Notes under the pieces: generated by a model | What the model saw: only the letters and a program-made list of their open reading frames with translations | The model's database searches: none | Told to the model about the DNA's origin: nothing | NCBI GenBank assembly: GCA_023421075.1 | Contig: JAEZUM010000084.1 | Span: forward strand, 3,774 to 67,773 | Reading direction: 5' to 3' | Source of the DNA: Bacillota bacterium | GTDB taxonomy: Bacteria; Bacillota; Clostridia; Lachnospirales; Lachnospiraceae | DNA: 64,000 nt | Part shown: positions 18,101 through 26,500 of the stretch, in pieces | Position numbering within the stretch: the first letter of the stretch is position 1 | Layout of the letters: each line of letters begins with the position of its first letter | Made by a program: the position numbers and the translations under genes

Positions 18101-21100
18101 AGGGGAGTATTTATTCACAATACATTCGATTACAATGTGTAAGTAGGGTAGGAACTGCATATGGTATGTCATTTTATGAATTTGAAGCATTTTCAGAGGC
18201 TGACATACCAGCTCCACTGCCAAATTATGGAGGGAGAACGAACCTGGCCTATAATAAGACAGTAACATTGGAGTCATATTATAATGGTTCTACGGTAGAG
18301 TCAGCTAAGACTACAGCGATTGTTACCGATGGTAATTATGGTACAAAGGATAGTACCGGTAGAGGAACTGCAGGTACAACAACACGCAGCTTTTACATTG
18401 ATTTGGGCGAATCGAAACAAGTGAATGAAGTGAAGCTTTACTGGGAAGTAAATACGGCAGATGTATATTTACAATATTCGGATGATGCAGTTAATTGGGT
18501 ACCGATTACTCATGTCGCAAGAGCATATGTCGTAAATAAAATTGACGATATAATTTTCAAACCAGTGACAGCTCGTTATTTACGTGTTTATGGTGTAATT
18601 GCCACACAATATGGGTTAGGTATCTATGAGATAGAAGTATATGGTGATTACTCTTATAAGCTGAACAATCATTCGATTACGTTAAATAAGGGAGAAACCC
18701 TGGATTTAACTGCCGAATTATCTCCATATGCAGCTACCGACGTAATCGAATTAAAATCATACAATACAGATGCTGTAATGGTTACTACACCAGGAACGAC
18801 AGGAACTCCTGAAGCAGGAGGACAAGCAACGTATTCTGCAGCGCTTCATGCTATTTCAGGAGGTACTTCCGTTATTATAGCCCGCCACTCGGCTGGTTCG
18901 GAATATGATTTGTGCACAGTAAAGGTTAATACATATAAAGGAGATCTGCAGGCACTCTACGATACAGCAGTGCTATTAGACCAGAATGACTATGTTTCTT
19001 CTTCCTGGTCCGATTCCAATATCGATAATGTTTTATTAAATGCCAGCAGTTTATTAAGTGATAATAATGCAACGCAGCGACAGGTTGATACTATATTACA
19101 GACCCTGCAAACGTCAATAAATGCATTGGAGGAAAAGGCAAATAAATCTGCTTTAATAGAAGTTATGTCTCAAATAAAAGCATTAAAGCAAGCAGATTAT
19201 ACTCCTGAAAGCTGGGAAAACGCTGATTTTGGAAGCTTGCTTGCCACGGCTGATTCGGTTTACTTTAATGAAAATGCCACACAGCAAGATATAGACTCTA
19301 TTATTGATGTGTTAATTACAGCGAGGAATGGGTTGGTTAACAATCCCGGTAATACAACAGACCCTTCCGAAGTTACTGGATTAACCGTGGTTGCCGGTGA
19401 TGGGCAACTTACCTTAACATGGATAAACCCGACTGATTTAGACTTTGACCATGTTATAGTGACCGGATCAGCCATAACAGCACAGAACATAGGTGGAGGA
19501 GTAAATAGTACAACAGTCACTGGACTTACCAATGGAATAACCTATACCATCGTTCTGCAGACGGTGGATACGAACGGAAATATATCAACCGGAGTAAGCA
19601 TAAACGGAACACCGACTGACATAATTATGCCTGATACAACAGCACCTTACGAAGTTACCGGAGCAATGGTGATTGCCGGTGATGGACATCTAACTTTAAT
19701 ATGGATGAACCCGACTGATTTGGACTTTGACCATGTTATAGTAACCGGTTCAGCAATAACAGCACGGAACATAGGCGGAGGAGTACGCAGCACAACAATA
19801 ATGGGACTTATCAATGGAATTACATATACCATCGTTCTGCAGACAGTTGATTCCAACGGAAATATATCAACAGGAGTAAGCGTAATAGGAACACCGATAG
19901 CACCTGTTTCAACTCCTGTGACACCTATTCCAGCACCTGGTTCTTCACAAGCATCAAATCCGGAACCGGTGAAAGAAGTTGTTGAAGGTCATACTATTAA
20001 AGTAGAGGCACCTGTAGTGGATAAAGCCACTGGAATAGCAGATGCAGTAATCATACAGACGGAGGTATTTAATAAGGCTCTGAGTAATGCTGTAGTTAAT
20101 AGTGATGGTACGAAAACTGTTTCCATGGAAATACCGAAAGTAGAGGGTGCGGTGAAATATTCTGTACAACTTCCAAAATCAATACTTGCTTCTGATAGCA
20201 AAGAGGTTAATGTTGAGATTAAAACTGAGCTTGGAACAATGGTAATACCCGAAAACATGCTAAAGACAGTTGACACTACGAACGCAAGTAAAATAGAGAT
20301 TAGTATTTCTGAAGCTGATATCCCTAAACTTGATGGGAAAGCATTAAAGGCGATTGGAAATCGCCCTGTGGTTGACTTGGAAGTGAAAGTAGATGGCAAG
20401 GCTATCGCATGGATGAATACAAATGCACCGGTAGTTGTTAAGATACCATATAATCCCACATCGGATGAACTGGCAAATCTGAATTATCTTGTAGTATGGT
20501 ATATTAATAATGGTGAGGTTGAACAGATTCAAGGTGGTAAATACGTTGCTGAAGAAAAAGCGGTCGTCTTTACTACAACGCATTTCAGTAATTACACAAT
20601 AGCCTTTATCAAAAAGAGTTTTCGTGACGTGAAGAAAAATTCATGGATGGAAAAGCCAATCGAAGAACTTGCATCAAACGGAATCATTGAGGGTACATCG
20701 GAAATTAACTTTAATCCAAATGATAAAATATCAAAAGGAGAGTTTGTAGGATGGCTTGTTAAGACTCTTGGACTTAAAGCAGAATTTGATTCAAATTTCA
20801 TTGATGTGAAAGAAACAAATAGATATTACAACGAAATTGGAATATCAAAGGCTCTGGGAATTACGGTTGGTCATAATAATAAGTTCAATCCTAAAGATAA
20901 AATCTCCAGGCAGGATATGGCAGTATTAGCCATTCGAGCATTGAAGGCTGCTAAGCTGACACTAAAAGTAGGAAAATCAAAGGACATAAGTAAATATACA
21001 GATGCAAAGAAGGTTTCCAAATATGCAATCGGTGATGTGGCGACAATGGTAAAAATGGGTCTTTTCAAGGGCAATAGTAATAATACATTGAACCCCACAG

Positions 21101-21159
21101 GAAAATTGACAAGAGCAAAAGCAGCACAGGTACTATATCAGATTTATTTGCTGAAATAA
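15190..21159 (+). CDS. Secreted, SLH-anchored family 8 polysaccharide lyase
   Basis: PL8 enzymes cleave uronic-acid polysaccharides (hyaluronan, chondroitin, xanthan) by beta-elimination. A basic start, a hydrophobic segment (about 18-35) and an Ala-rich site near 45 form the signal peptide. The alpha/alpha catalytic part covers about 50-400, with NWWENEIG at 171-178 and likely catalytic Asn216, His269 and Tyr278; the His-Tyr spacing of 9 matches known PL8 enzymes. Beta-sandwich domains follow to about 740. Then come three discoidin-type (F5/8C, CBM32-like) modules (about 755-872, 874-1003, 1013-1153), a Big2-like domain (1155-1250), two FIVAR-like helical repeats (1255-1385) and two near-identical FN3 domains (1391-1475, 1482-1568). 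A linker domain and three SLH repeats (1811-1989) attach it to the cell wall. AGGAGG precedes the ATG. It shares the LacI-controlled operon with the DUF1861 gene. Confidence 0.93.
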   Translation: MGKRMKRRRWIFNPLKKVITFLLALALIFTTLSTLRFTPVSTTAAASELSSATLSDEESLQIIKDRIKEKFLGSDAYRVVSGSDIFGYISKSMEYATSIQPNGSWSDVNYADRTNSANGTLWSPYHALYRITAMAMGYNQQGNEAYQNPVIKDAIERALTYWDSVKPSSTNWWENEIGQAMCMGVTGIFMEGIISKESLDICVNYNKGRLDPVGANGVWRTQDYLYKMLVRNNYPEIIKGISTLAKTLAVDETGTATEAVQADASFYCHGAKLYSEGYGMAQFNMVATWVGYTSGTNFAFSEEGLKGLEFYILDGTRWMIRGEFGFLYLGYRRYNTIEGVGSYAADILPGMMVMAQYDTDPDRRAKYQKVVDNIKGIAATNGLIGNKHFWRSDYSSHMRDNFGIMTKMSSSRINGGEYRSTFRSSVGNEIYWNAAGTTAIFVNGHEYTDLVPAFDWSHYPGTTAPYEKMPYSLECRFNANSSFVGGVSDGMYGASVFTQDMDSTVARKGYFYFDNEMVALGSGISSTRPVEVHTTINQGIAKENASVDGIPVPKGTASVTYTNPKWAYNDQIGYVFPENSNVSVSNMDQTASWLNQPAQTKQAFTLFLNHGINPSNASYAYVVVPGKTSTEVEAYSQNIPVQILANTTNLQAVRNEGLKQTQMIFYTAGSFEYRTGATITVNQPCLAIVDESLGTPKVTIANPDVPGLVVDVKIIDQTAGETLYGRYNVGSGIHLGESITQTLTNVPLTANNIVASSFLPGYASFNAVDDLVDTSWRSEPDESQYLVYNLETPKSYVDKVTINWGDNYAKEYIVQYSMDNVNWTDGCLQWNGSGGQEVIDLPYVKTNYIRILLLSSNNKNGYEIKELKVNNSVNRALLKATSASGSANSGQVAQYAVDGEGSSRFAANNLATAWWQVNLGQKTPVRTIRISWESTYATSYKIQKSDDGSTWTDVNTYTCTKPGWQVLNIPEGSIYSQYIRLQCVSRVGTAYGMSFYEFEAFSEADIPAPLPNYGGRTNLAYNKTVTLESYYNGSTVESAKTTAIVTDGNYGTKDSTGRGTAGTTTRSFYIDLGESKQVNEVKLYWEVNTADVYLQYSDDAVNWVPITHVARAYVVNKIDDIIFKPVTARYLRVYGVIATQYGLGIYEIEVYGDYSYKLNNHSITLNKGETLDLTAELSPYAATDVIELKSYNTDAVMVTTPGTTGTPEAGGQATYSAALHAISGGTSVIIARHSAGSEYDLCTVKVNTYKGDLQALYDTAVLLDQNDYVSSSWSDSNIDNVLLNASSLLSDNNATQRQVDTILQTLQTSINALEEKANKSALIEVMSQIKALKQADYTPESWENADFGSLLATADSVYFNENATQQDIDSIIDVLITARNGLVNNPGNTTDPSEVTGLTVVAGDGQLTLTWINPTDLDFDHVIVTGSAITAQNIGGGVNSTTVTGLTNGITYTIVLQTVDTNGNISTGVSINGTPTDIIMPDTTAPYEVTGAMVIAGDGHLTLIWMNPTDLDFDHVIVTGSAITARNIGGGVRSTTIMGLINGITYTIVLQTVDSNGNISTGVSVIGTPIAPVSTPVTPIPAPGSSQASNPEPVKEVVEGHTIKVEAPVVDKATGIADAVIIQTEVFNKALSNAVVNSDGTKTVSMEIPKVEGAVKYSVQLPKSILASDSKEVNVEIKTELGTMVIPENMLKTVDTTNASKIEISISEADIPKLDGKALKAIGNRPVVDLEVKVDGKAIAWMNTNAPVVVKIPYNPTSDELANLNYLVVWYINNGEVEQIQGGKYVAEEKAVVFTTTHFSNYTIAFIKKSFRDVKKNSWMEKPIEELASNGIIEGTSEINFNPNDKISKGEFVGWLVKTLGLKAEFDSNFIDVKETNRYYNEIGISKALGITVGHNNKFNPKDKISRQDMAVLAIRALKAAKLTLKVGKSKDISKYTDAKKVSKYAIGDVATMVKMGLFKGNSNNTLNPTGKLTRAKAAQVLYQIYLLK

Positions 21160-21173
21160 TTTTATAAAGTTCT

Positions 21174-21208
21174 AAAAATGAGGTGGTGATAGACTCCACC
21201 TCATTTTT
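21174..21208 (+). terminator. Intrinsic terminator of the lyase operon
   Basis: AAAAATGAGGTGG pairs perfectly with CCACCTCATTTTT over 13 bases around a 9-base loop. Confidence 0.85.
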
Positions 21209-21359
21209 GATAGGTATTATCCTTTTGATACCACATATTATTGAAGGTTTGAATACTTTGATAGAAGAGTGAGTTCATATGGATTTGTTGCCGTATTATA
21301 AACCTTTTTGTCGAATTGTCATATGATATCATATAATAATGTTTTAAGGGGGTTATTAT

Positions 21360-23270
21360 ATGTTGTTATATAATGCGATGAATAAATTTTATAGCATAAA
21401 GAATGATTTACAGGAAAGAAAAATTTACAAACAAAGGCAAACGGGTCAAAACAATCTCACGGAACAACCCACGAAACTAGATCCGAATGATATTCCCAAA
21501 TATATAAATCAGTTACCGAAACCTCCGATGTATAAACCCTGCATTTCTAGAAAATGGTGCAGACACGGGCATATTAATATTAAGCATTCCTATTCAATTG
21601 ATATCAGTGAATTTGATCAACAGATCCTACCACCTGGGTTTCCTAAGACGAAGGTATGGGGTTATGGTGGTCTTGTAAAGGATGAAAGGACCGGCAGAAC
21701 AAAGTATTCCAGAAGTGCACCAGGTGCAACCTTTGAAGCGATCAGGGGTATACCGGTAACGGTAAAATGGATTAACAAATTAAGGGGCAAGCATCTTTTT
21801 GCAGTTGACCCTACTTTACATTGGGCTAACCCCAATAATATGCCGATGCATGATCTTCCGAAGCCTTGGCCCCCATTTCCTCCGGGCTTTTGCGAAGCAC
21901 AATCTCCTGTTCCAATCGTAACACACTTACATGGTGGAGAAAATGAATCTGTTTATGATGGATATCCGGAAGCATGGTTTACTTTTGACGGGAGACGTGG
22001 ACCGGATTTCAAAACCGATAAATACTATTATCCGAACGAACAGCAGTCTGCAACGCTTTGGTATCATGATCATGCCTTAGGCATTACTAGGTTAAATGTT
22101 TATGCAGGCTTAGCAGGTTTTTTTCTACTTCGAGATAAAAATAACGCAAGCCTGGAGGAAAAGTTATGTCTACCATCAGGCAAGTACGAGATTCCTGTGG
22201 TTATTCAGGATCGTATGTTTAATACAGATGGTTCTTTACTATTTGATAATGTTGGCATCAATCCGGAGATCCACCCTTATTGGGTACCAGAGTTTTTCGG
22301 AGACACCATTATGGTAAATGGTAAGGTGTGGCCTAATCTTAATGTTGACCGCCATCAATATCGTTTTCGTGTATTAAATGGATCAAATGCGCGTTTTTAT
22401 AATCTGACTTTATCCAACGGCATGAGCTTTATTCAAATTGGCACGGATGGTGGTTTCTTACCGAAACCGGTAGAGCTTAAGACATTACTGATCGCACCCG
22501 GGGAGCGTGCTGATATTTTAGTCGATTTTTCACAAATTACTCCGGGAACAACAATCAGATTGCTCAATGATGCAAATGCGCCCTTTCCTGCAGGAGAAAG
22601 TCCAGATCCTAATACGGTTGGTCAAATTATGCAATTTACGGTTCCGGCTGATGCGTGTAAAACTATTAAACCGAATAAACTCCCTGACAGACTAAATGAA
22701 ATTCCGATACTCTATCCTGATACAAAGAGAATTTTAACTCTGAATGAGGTAATGGGACCGAATGGCCCGACTATGGTTTTATTAAATGGACAGATGTGGA
22801 TGGCACGAATCTCGGAGATTCCAAGAGTTGGTTCTACAGAAGAGTGGGTTATCGCTAATCTGACAGCGGATGCACACCCGATTCATCTGCATTTGGTACA
22901 ATTTCAGCTGCAAAATCGTCAGAACTTTAATGCTTCCGGGTATATGAAGAAATGGGAAGAGGTTAATGGGATGGCACCACTAATGCATCCAACCATTGAC
23001 GTACCGGTCGAACCATTCTTAACATCATGTTACCCGATCAAACCGGATGATAATGAAATCGGATGGAAAGATACTGTTAGGATGAATCCGAATCAAGTAA
23101 CAAGAATCAGAGTGCGATTTGCGCCTCAGGATGTTCCGACTGGTGGTGTCAAACCTGGCGAAAATTTATTCCCGTTCAATCCGACAACCGAACCAGGATA
23201 CGTATGGCATTGTCATATCCTGGATCATGAGGATAATGAAATGATGAGACCTTATCAGGTGAAAAATTAA
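21360..23270 (+). CDS. CotA-like multicopper oxidase (spore-coat laccase type)
   Basis: Multicopper oxidases oxidise phenolics or metals and reduce O2 to water. All four copper motifs are present: HLHGG near 190, HDHALG near 236, HPIHLH at 506-511 and HCHILDHEDNEMM from His617, which supplies the type 1 Cys618 and an axial Met. The 636-residue length and absence of a signal peptide match Bacillus CotA, which is loaded onto the spore coat from the mother cell. An AAGGGGG ribosome binding site precedes the ATG. A CATATAAT box at 21330-21337 resembles a sporulation-sigma -10 element, but the -35 is not clear. An O2-using oxidase in a probable anaerobe fits a spore-coat role. Confidence 0.92.
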   Translation: MLLYNAMNKFYSIKNDLQERKIYKQRQTGQNNLTEQPTKLDPNDIPKYINQLPKPPMYKPCISRKWCRHGHINIKHSYSIDISEFDQQILPPGFPKTKVWGYGGLVKDERTGRTKYSRSAPGATFEAIRGIPVTVKWINKLRGKHLFAVDPTLHWANPNNMPMHDLPKPWPPFPPGFCEAQSPVPIVTHLHGGENESVYDGYPEAWFTFDGRRGPDFKTDKYYYPNEQQSATLWYHDHALGITRLNVYAGLAGFFLLRDKNNASLEEKLCLPSGKYEIPVVIQDRMFNTDGSLLFDNVGINPEIHPYWVPEFFGDTIMVNGKVWPNLNVDRHQYRFRVLNGSNARFYNLTLSNGMSFIQIGTDGGFLPKPVELKTLLIAPGERADILVDFSQITPGTTIRLLNDANAPFPAGESPDPNTVGQIMQFTVPADACKTIKPNKLPDRLNEIPILYPDTKRILTLNEVMGPNGPTMVLLNGQMWMARISEIPRVGSTEEWVIANLTADAHPIHLHLVQFQLQNRQNFNASGYMKKWEEVNGMAPLMHPTIDVPVEPFLTSCYPIKPDDNEIGWKDTVRMNPNQVTRIRVRFAPQDVPTGGVKPGENLFPFNPTTEPGYVWHCHILDHEDNEMMRPYQVKN

Positions 23271-23346
23271 CACGAATCAATATTCTATAACCATATGAGT
23301 ATAATACAAATCTTCTTAAGAAAACTTCATACAGCAAATTGAGCAT

Positions 23347-23366
23347 ATGGTTCAAATCTTACTGCC
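23347..23366 (+). repeat. Degenerate copy of the T-arm-like repeat
   Basis: ATGGTTCAAATCTTACTGCC matches the segment at 8660-8679 with one substitution and is likewise followed by a terminator. The TGATTACAC ends are missing here. Confidence 0.5.
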
Positions 23367-23378
23367 TCTCAAATTATG

Positions 23379-23415
23379 AAAGCCTTATAATTTTTTGCGA
23401 TTGTAGGGCTTTTAT
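23379..23415 (+). terminator. Intrinsic terminator after the multicopper oxidase gene
   Basis: AAAGCCTTATAAT pairs with ATTGTAGGGCTTT using G-U pairs, with a T-rich tail. It resembles the terminator at 12512. Confidence 0.65.
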
Positions 23416-23458
23416 TTTTGTGGGTTATATTCACTACTAGTAAGAGAACAAAATAACA

Positions 23459-23526
23459 ATTCATGCGGTAGGAGATACTATTCGTGCGGTAAACGGTTTT
23501 ATTGACTGGAATTTGGTATTATTATG
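23459..23526 (+). promoter_or_regulatory. Direct-repeat regulator site and promoter ahead of the HD-GYP genes
   Basis: ATTCATGCGGTA (23459-23470) and ATTCGTGCGGTA (23480-23491) are direct repeats with a 21-base period, as expected for a LytTR-type dimer site. A TATTATTA -10-like box starts 58 bases after the first repeat. The same repeats with the same 58-base spacing occur at 29415-29480. Confidence 0.6.
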
Positions 23527-23660
23527 TCGAAGAAAAGATTATAAATTTTTTCAATATAATCGAGGCACTGGTGTAGCGTAGGAATCGGATGTCAGTAAAA
23601 GAGCGTGTAGCAGCAAGGTTACATAGAGTGGAGCGTTTGTAATGCTTAAAGGAGGGAATT

Positions 23661-24500
23661 ATGATTAGTTTAGAAGAGACTTATAATCAGGCAATAAAAA
23701 TCTCGCGTAATATTGTGGAGGATATTCGATTTGGCAGGGAATTATACTTTTATCCTGCAAAGATATGCTCTATTCAAATCTGCAGATATCAAAATAATGA
23801 TACAGATATATTAACCTTACTAAACAGTGTTCAGGATAAAAACCCCTATATGTATTCTCATCCGGTTAATGTAGCTTTCCTATCCTTGGTGATTGGCAGA
23901 TGGCTGAAGCTGGATGAACTAAAACTAGTAAACCTGGTTCGCGCAGGACTTCTACATGATCTTGGAAAAGCGAAGATAAAAGATAGTCTGCTAAATAAGT
24001 CGGACACATTAACCTTAGAAGAGATGGAGAAAATGAAATCTCATCCGGTCGTAGGTTATAAACTATTAGATAATGCCAACGAATTCGATTTGGAAGTGTT
24101 ACAGGGTGTTTTATTTCATCATGAGAGAATGGATGGAACGGGATATCCTCTGGGTCTAAAAAATGAAAAGATTCATTTATTCAGTAGAATAATTGCGATA
24201 GCGGATACCTTTGATGCAATCACCGCGACCAAGACATATTGTAACAAGAAATCACCATTAAAAGCGGTTGATGAAATTCAGGCGAATAGCTTTAATCAAC
24301 TGGATCCATATATATGTCAGATATTTATTAACAATATTATCGATTACTATAACGGAAGAGCGATTCGGTTAAGTAACGAACAGGTAGGTAATATCGTCTA
24401 TATTAATCCTATCAAAATAACGAAGCCTCTGGTGTTATGTGAAAATGAATATCATGACTTGTCGGTAGAAAATGAGATTGAAGTTGTCGAGCTTCTTTAG
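23661..24500 (+). CDS. HD-GYP domain protein (predicted c-di-GMP phosphodiesterase)
   Basis: HD-GYP enzymes hydrolyse cyclic di-GMP. The domain covers about residues 45-225 with HDLGKAKI from His99, the HHERMDGTGYP signature near 153-163 and ADTFDAIT near 182. The 279-residue protein has a short N-terminal region without a receiver or PAS domain, and a C-terminal 55-residue all-beta tail ending EVVELL. A paralogue of the same layout is encoded 120 bases downstream. AAGGAGGG precedes the ATG. The direct-repeat promoter upstream suggests control by the LytTR response regulator at 28602. The ligand is inferred from family knowledge. Confidence 0.88.
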   Translation: MISLEETYNQAIKISRNIVEDIRFGRELYFYPAKICSIQICRYQNNDTDILTLLNSVQDKNPYMYSHPVNVAFLSLVIGRWLKLDELKLVNLVRAGLLHDLGKAKIKDSLLNKSDTLTLEEMEKMKSHPVVGYKLLDNANEFDLEVLQGVLFHHERMDGTGYPLGLKNEKIHLFSRIIAIADTFDAITATKTYCNKKSPLKAVDEIQANSFNQLDPYICQIFINNIIDYYNGRAIRLSNEQVGNIVYINPIKITKPLVLCENEYHDLSVENEIEVVELL

Positions 24501-24620
24501 TGCAGAACGCCTCTTATTCGGGGGAGTATACATTATCTCTGCTACCGGAGAGGAACCGTTAAGCGACAAGAACTTCTGGATCTTGAAAATACGATTACGA
24601 CTTATGGAGGAAGAAGCGTT

Positions 24621-25676
24621 ATGGAAAAGTGCATTTATAGCACATTGGATTGCCCCGATGGCTATGAGATTGCTGAGGATGTTTTAAACAGCAGCGGCAG
24701 GTTGATTATAACCAAAAACACCATAGTAAATGAATCCATAAGACAAAAGCTGATTGCCTTCAAAGTGGACCGTATTGCGGTATGTGATCACACAAAAAAT
24801 GTAGATACGGTTCATAACCCTAAGGCAGATATTATAGCATTTAAGATAAAGTACCAGAAAAGTGTAAATTCTGTAAAGGAAATGATTAATGATCTTGCAG
24901 CAGGAAGAGGACTGGATAATGAGAAGATATACGAGATTTCCAGTTCCCTTTATGAGAATATGTACACCAATATTATTGTAACGGAATGTCTGAATAAGTT
25001 AAAAATTGTGGATGAATATACCTATTCCCATTGTATCAATGTTTCATTATATTCGATGTTGATCGGAAAGTGGCTTGAGCTACCGGAAAACGAGATCAAG
25101 CTTCTAATAATCGCCGGTATTTTACATGACATAGGAAAAACTAAAATTCCAATCGATATATTGAACAAAAAAGGGCCTTTAACCAAGGAGGAGTTTGAAA
25201 TTATCAAGATGCATCCATTATACGGATTTGAACTAATTAAGGAGAATGCAGGCATTAGTAAGAAAGTGAAAGAAGCGGTATTAATGCATCATGAAAAGGA
25301 AAACGGAACGGGATATCCTTTTGGTATAAAAAGTGTAGGAATCAGTAGTTTTGCAAAAATAATATCCATTGCAGATGTTTTTGATGCGCTTACCTCAGAA
25401 CGCGTTTATAAAAAGAGGCAGACCCCCTTTGATACCTTTAGGGAATTTGAACGGATCGGCATTGGGGAAGGCCATTTTGACCCGGGCATACTTCTGAAAT
25501 TTATACATAACATCTCACAATATTATGTTGGGTCTAGGGTGATGATGAATACAGGTAAACTTGGAGAGATTGTATATGTGCCTCCACATAATATATCAAA
25601 TCCGGTGGTTCGAGTTGACGGCTCATTTATAGATCTGTCTGCTCAAAAGAGTATGAAGATTATTGAAATGCTGTAA
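24621..25676 (+). CDS. HD-GYP domain protein, tandem paralogue
   Basis: This 351-residue protein has an extra N-terminal module of about 95 residues (CPDGYEIAEDVLNSSGRLII) common in Clostridial HD-GYP proteins. The HD-GYP domain has HDIGKTKI from His169, HHEKENGTGYP near 224-234 and ADVFDALTSERVY. The signature has Asn-Gly where the first paralogue has Asp-Gly (HHEKENG versus HHERMDG), which may affect metal binding. It ends with the same all-beta tail as its neighbour (MKIIEML). GGAGG lies 12 to 16 bases before the ATG, rather far. Both genes probably form one transcript ended by the terminator at 25704. Confidence 0.88.
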   Translation: MEKCIYSTLDCPDGYEIAEDVLNSSGRLIITKNTIVNESIRQKLIAFKVDRIAVCDHTKNVDTVHNPKADIIAFKIKYQKSVNSVKEMINDLAAGRGLDNEKIYEISSSLYENMYTNIIVTECLNKLKIVDEYTYSHCINVSLYSMLIGKWLELPENEIKLLIIAGILHDIGKTKIPIDILNKKGPLTKEEFEIIKMHPLYGFELIKENAGISKKVKEAVLMHHEKENGTGYPFGIKSVGISSFAKIISIADVFDALTSERVYKKRQTPFDTFREFERIGIGEGHFDPGILLKFIHNISQYYVGSRVMMNTGKLGEIVYVPPHNISNPVVRVDGSFIDLSAQKSMKIIEML

Positions 25677-25703
25677 TAAAGCACATTCTGAATACAAATA
25701 AAA

Positions 25704-25733
25704 GGCTTGAAATCCAATGGTTTCAAGCTTTTT
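25704..25733 (+). terminator. Intrinsic terminator after the HD-GYP pair
   Basis: GCTTGAAA pairs with TTTCAAGC over 8 bases, and TTTTTT follows. It is related in sequence to the terminators at 8826 and 12725. Confidence 0.7.
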
Positions 25734-25794
25734 TATTGCTTAGGAAGGTAGTTGAATTGTTTCATCCTAGCAACCTTTTATACCTCGAGAGGAT

Positions 25795-26484
25795 TTATGT
25801 TTGAAATGAGATAGTGGCAAATTTGTGGAAGCTGACCATCAACAGTACTATAAACACCATCCATGGGATGAGTGACAGTAAAGAAAAAACCATACCAATT
25901 ACTCCGACGGATGAAGGAATAATCATGAAAAATCCGGAAGCTAATCCCCATAAACCGACTGATTTCTTGAACTTGTTACTCTTGAGTATAGCATATGCAA
26001 ACAGTAACAGACATATAGTGCTCAAAACGTAATAAGTATTAAAGGTGGTTCCCGTATAACCAGCTAGTAAAGCCTCGCCTGCGGCTAAATATATGGCTTG
26101 TTGATCAGGCAGTACGTTAAAATATTGATGACTTAAGGTAAGCATTTCAAAAGCCGGGTTGGATGGATAATAGCATGCAACTCCAATCAGACCAAGAATT
26201 ATCGACAGAAGTACAGTAACCGGTTTTTCTCGGTATAAGAGGATAAAGAGGGCTAAATAAATGATTACTATGATTATATTGTTAAAGAGGTAAATAAAAT
26301 CTAAGCTCAACAATCCTAACAATGGATTATTTTGATAAAGTACAAAGAAGCCTTCGACGCTGGTTGGTGGCGGTGAAACTATATAGATGATTATCTGCAA
26401 TGGGATAAGAAGAAGCATAATCAACGTTAAAACCTGAGCAATTCGAAATAGCGGATTGAAGTTAGCTTTGAAAACCGGATTCAT
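25795..26484 (-). CDS. DUF4386-like integral membrane protein
   Basis: The 229-residue protein has about six hydrophobic segments (12-35, 55-80, 84-105, 130-150, 155-170, 185-220). The start RIAQVLTLIMLL and the Asn-rich loop after the second segment resemble DUF4386 proteins, which have no known activity. GGAGG is 9 bases before the ATG. It follows a TetR gene by 16 bases on the same strand, so the two form an operon. A similar protein next to another TetR gene lies at 36617-37303. Confidence 0.6.
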   Translation of the reverse strand: MNPVFKANFNPLFRIAQVLTLIMLLLIPLQIIIYIVSPPPTSVEGFFVLYQNNPLLGLLSLDFIYLFNNIIIVIIYLALFILLYREKPVTVLLSIILGLIGVACYYPSNPAFEMLTLSHQYFNVLPDQQAIYLAAGEALLAGYTGTTFNTYYVLSTICLLLFAYAILKSNKFKKSVGLWGLASGFFMIIPSSVGVIGMVFSLLSLIPWMVFIVLLMVSFHKFATISFQT

Positions 26485-26500
26485 AATATATTACCTCCAA

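Larger units (their letters stand above)
23271..23660. other. Intergenic region upstream of the HD-GYP genes
   Basis: This 390-base stretch carries a degenerate T-arm-like repeat (23347-23366), a terminator (23379-23415) and a direct-repeat promoter region (23459-23526) shared with 29415. About 130 bases of untranslated leader follow, in which I see no known riboswitch. Confidence 0.6.

Noticed and set aside
15428..21098. Several antisense frames over the lyase gene
   Set aside because: They are shadow frames of a clear coding sequence with no ribosome binding sites or families.
23527..23660. c-di-GMP riboswitch in the leader of the HD-GYP genes
   Set aside because: The leader lacks the conserved GEMM core and I could not draw its paired helices.
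24472..24687. 71-codon frame between the HD-GYP genes
   Set aside because: It overlaps both genes in another frame, and its composition (many Arg, Leu, Met) is that of a shadow frame.
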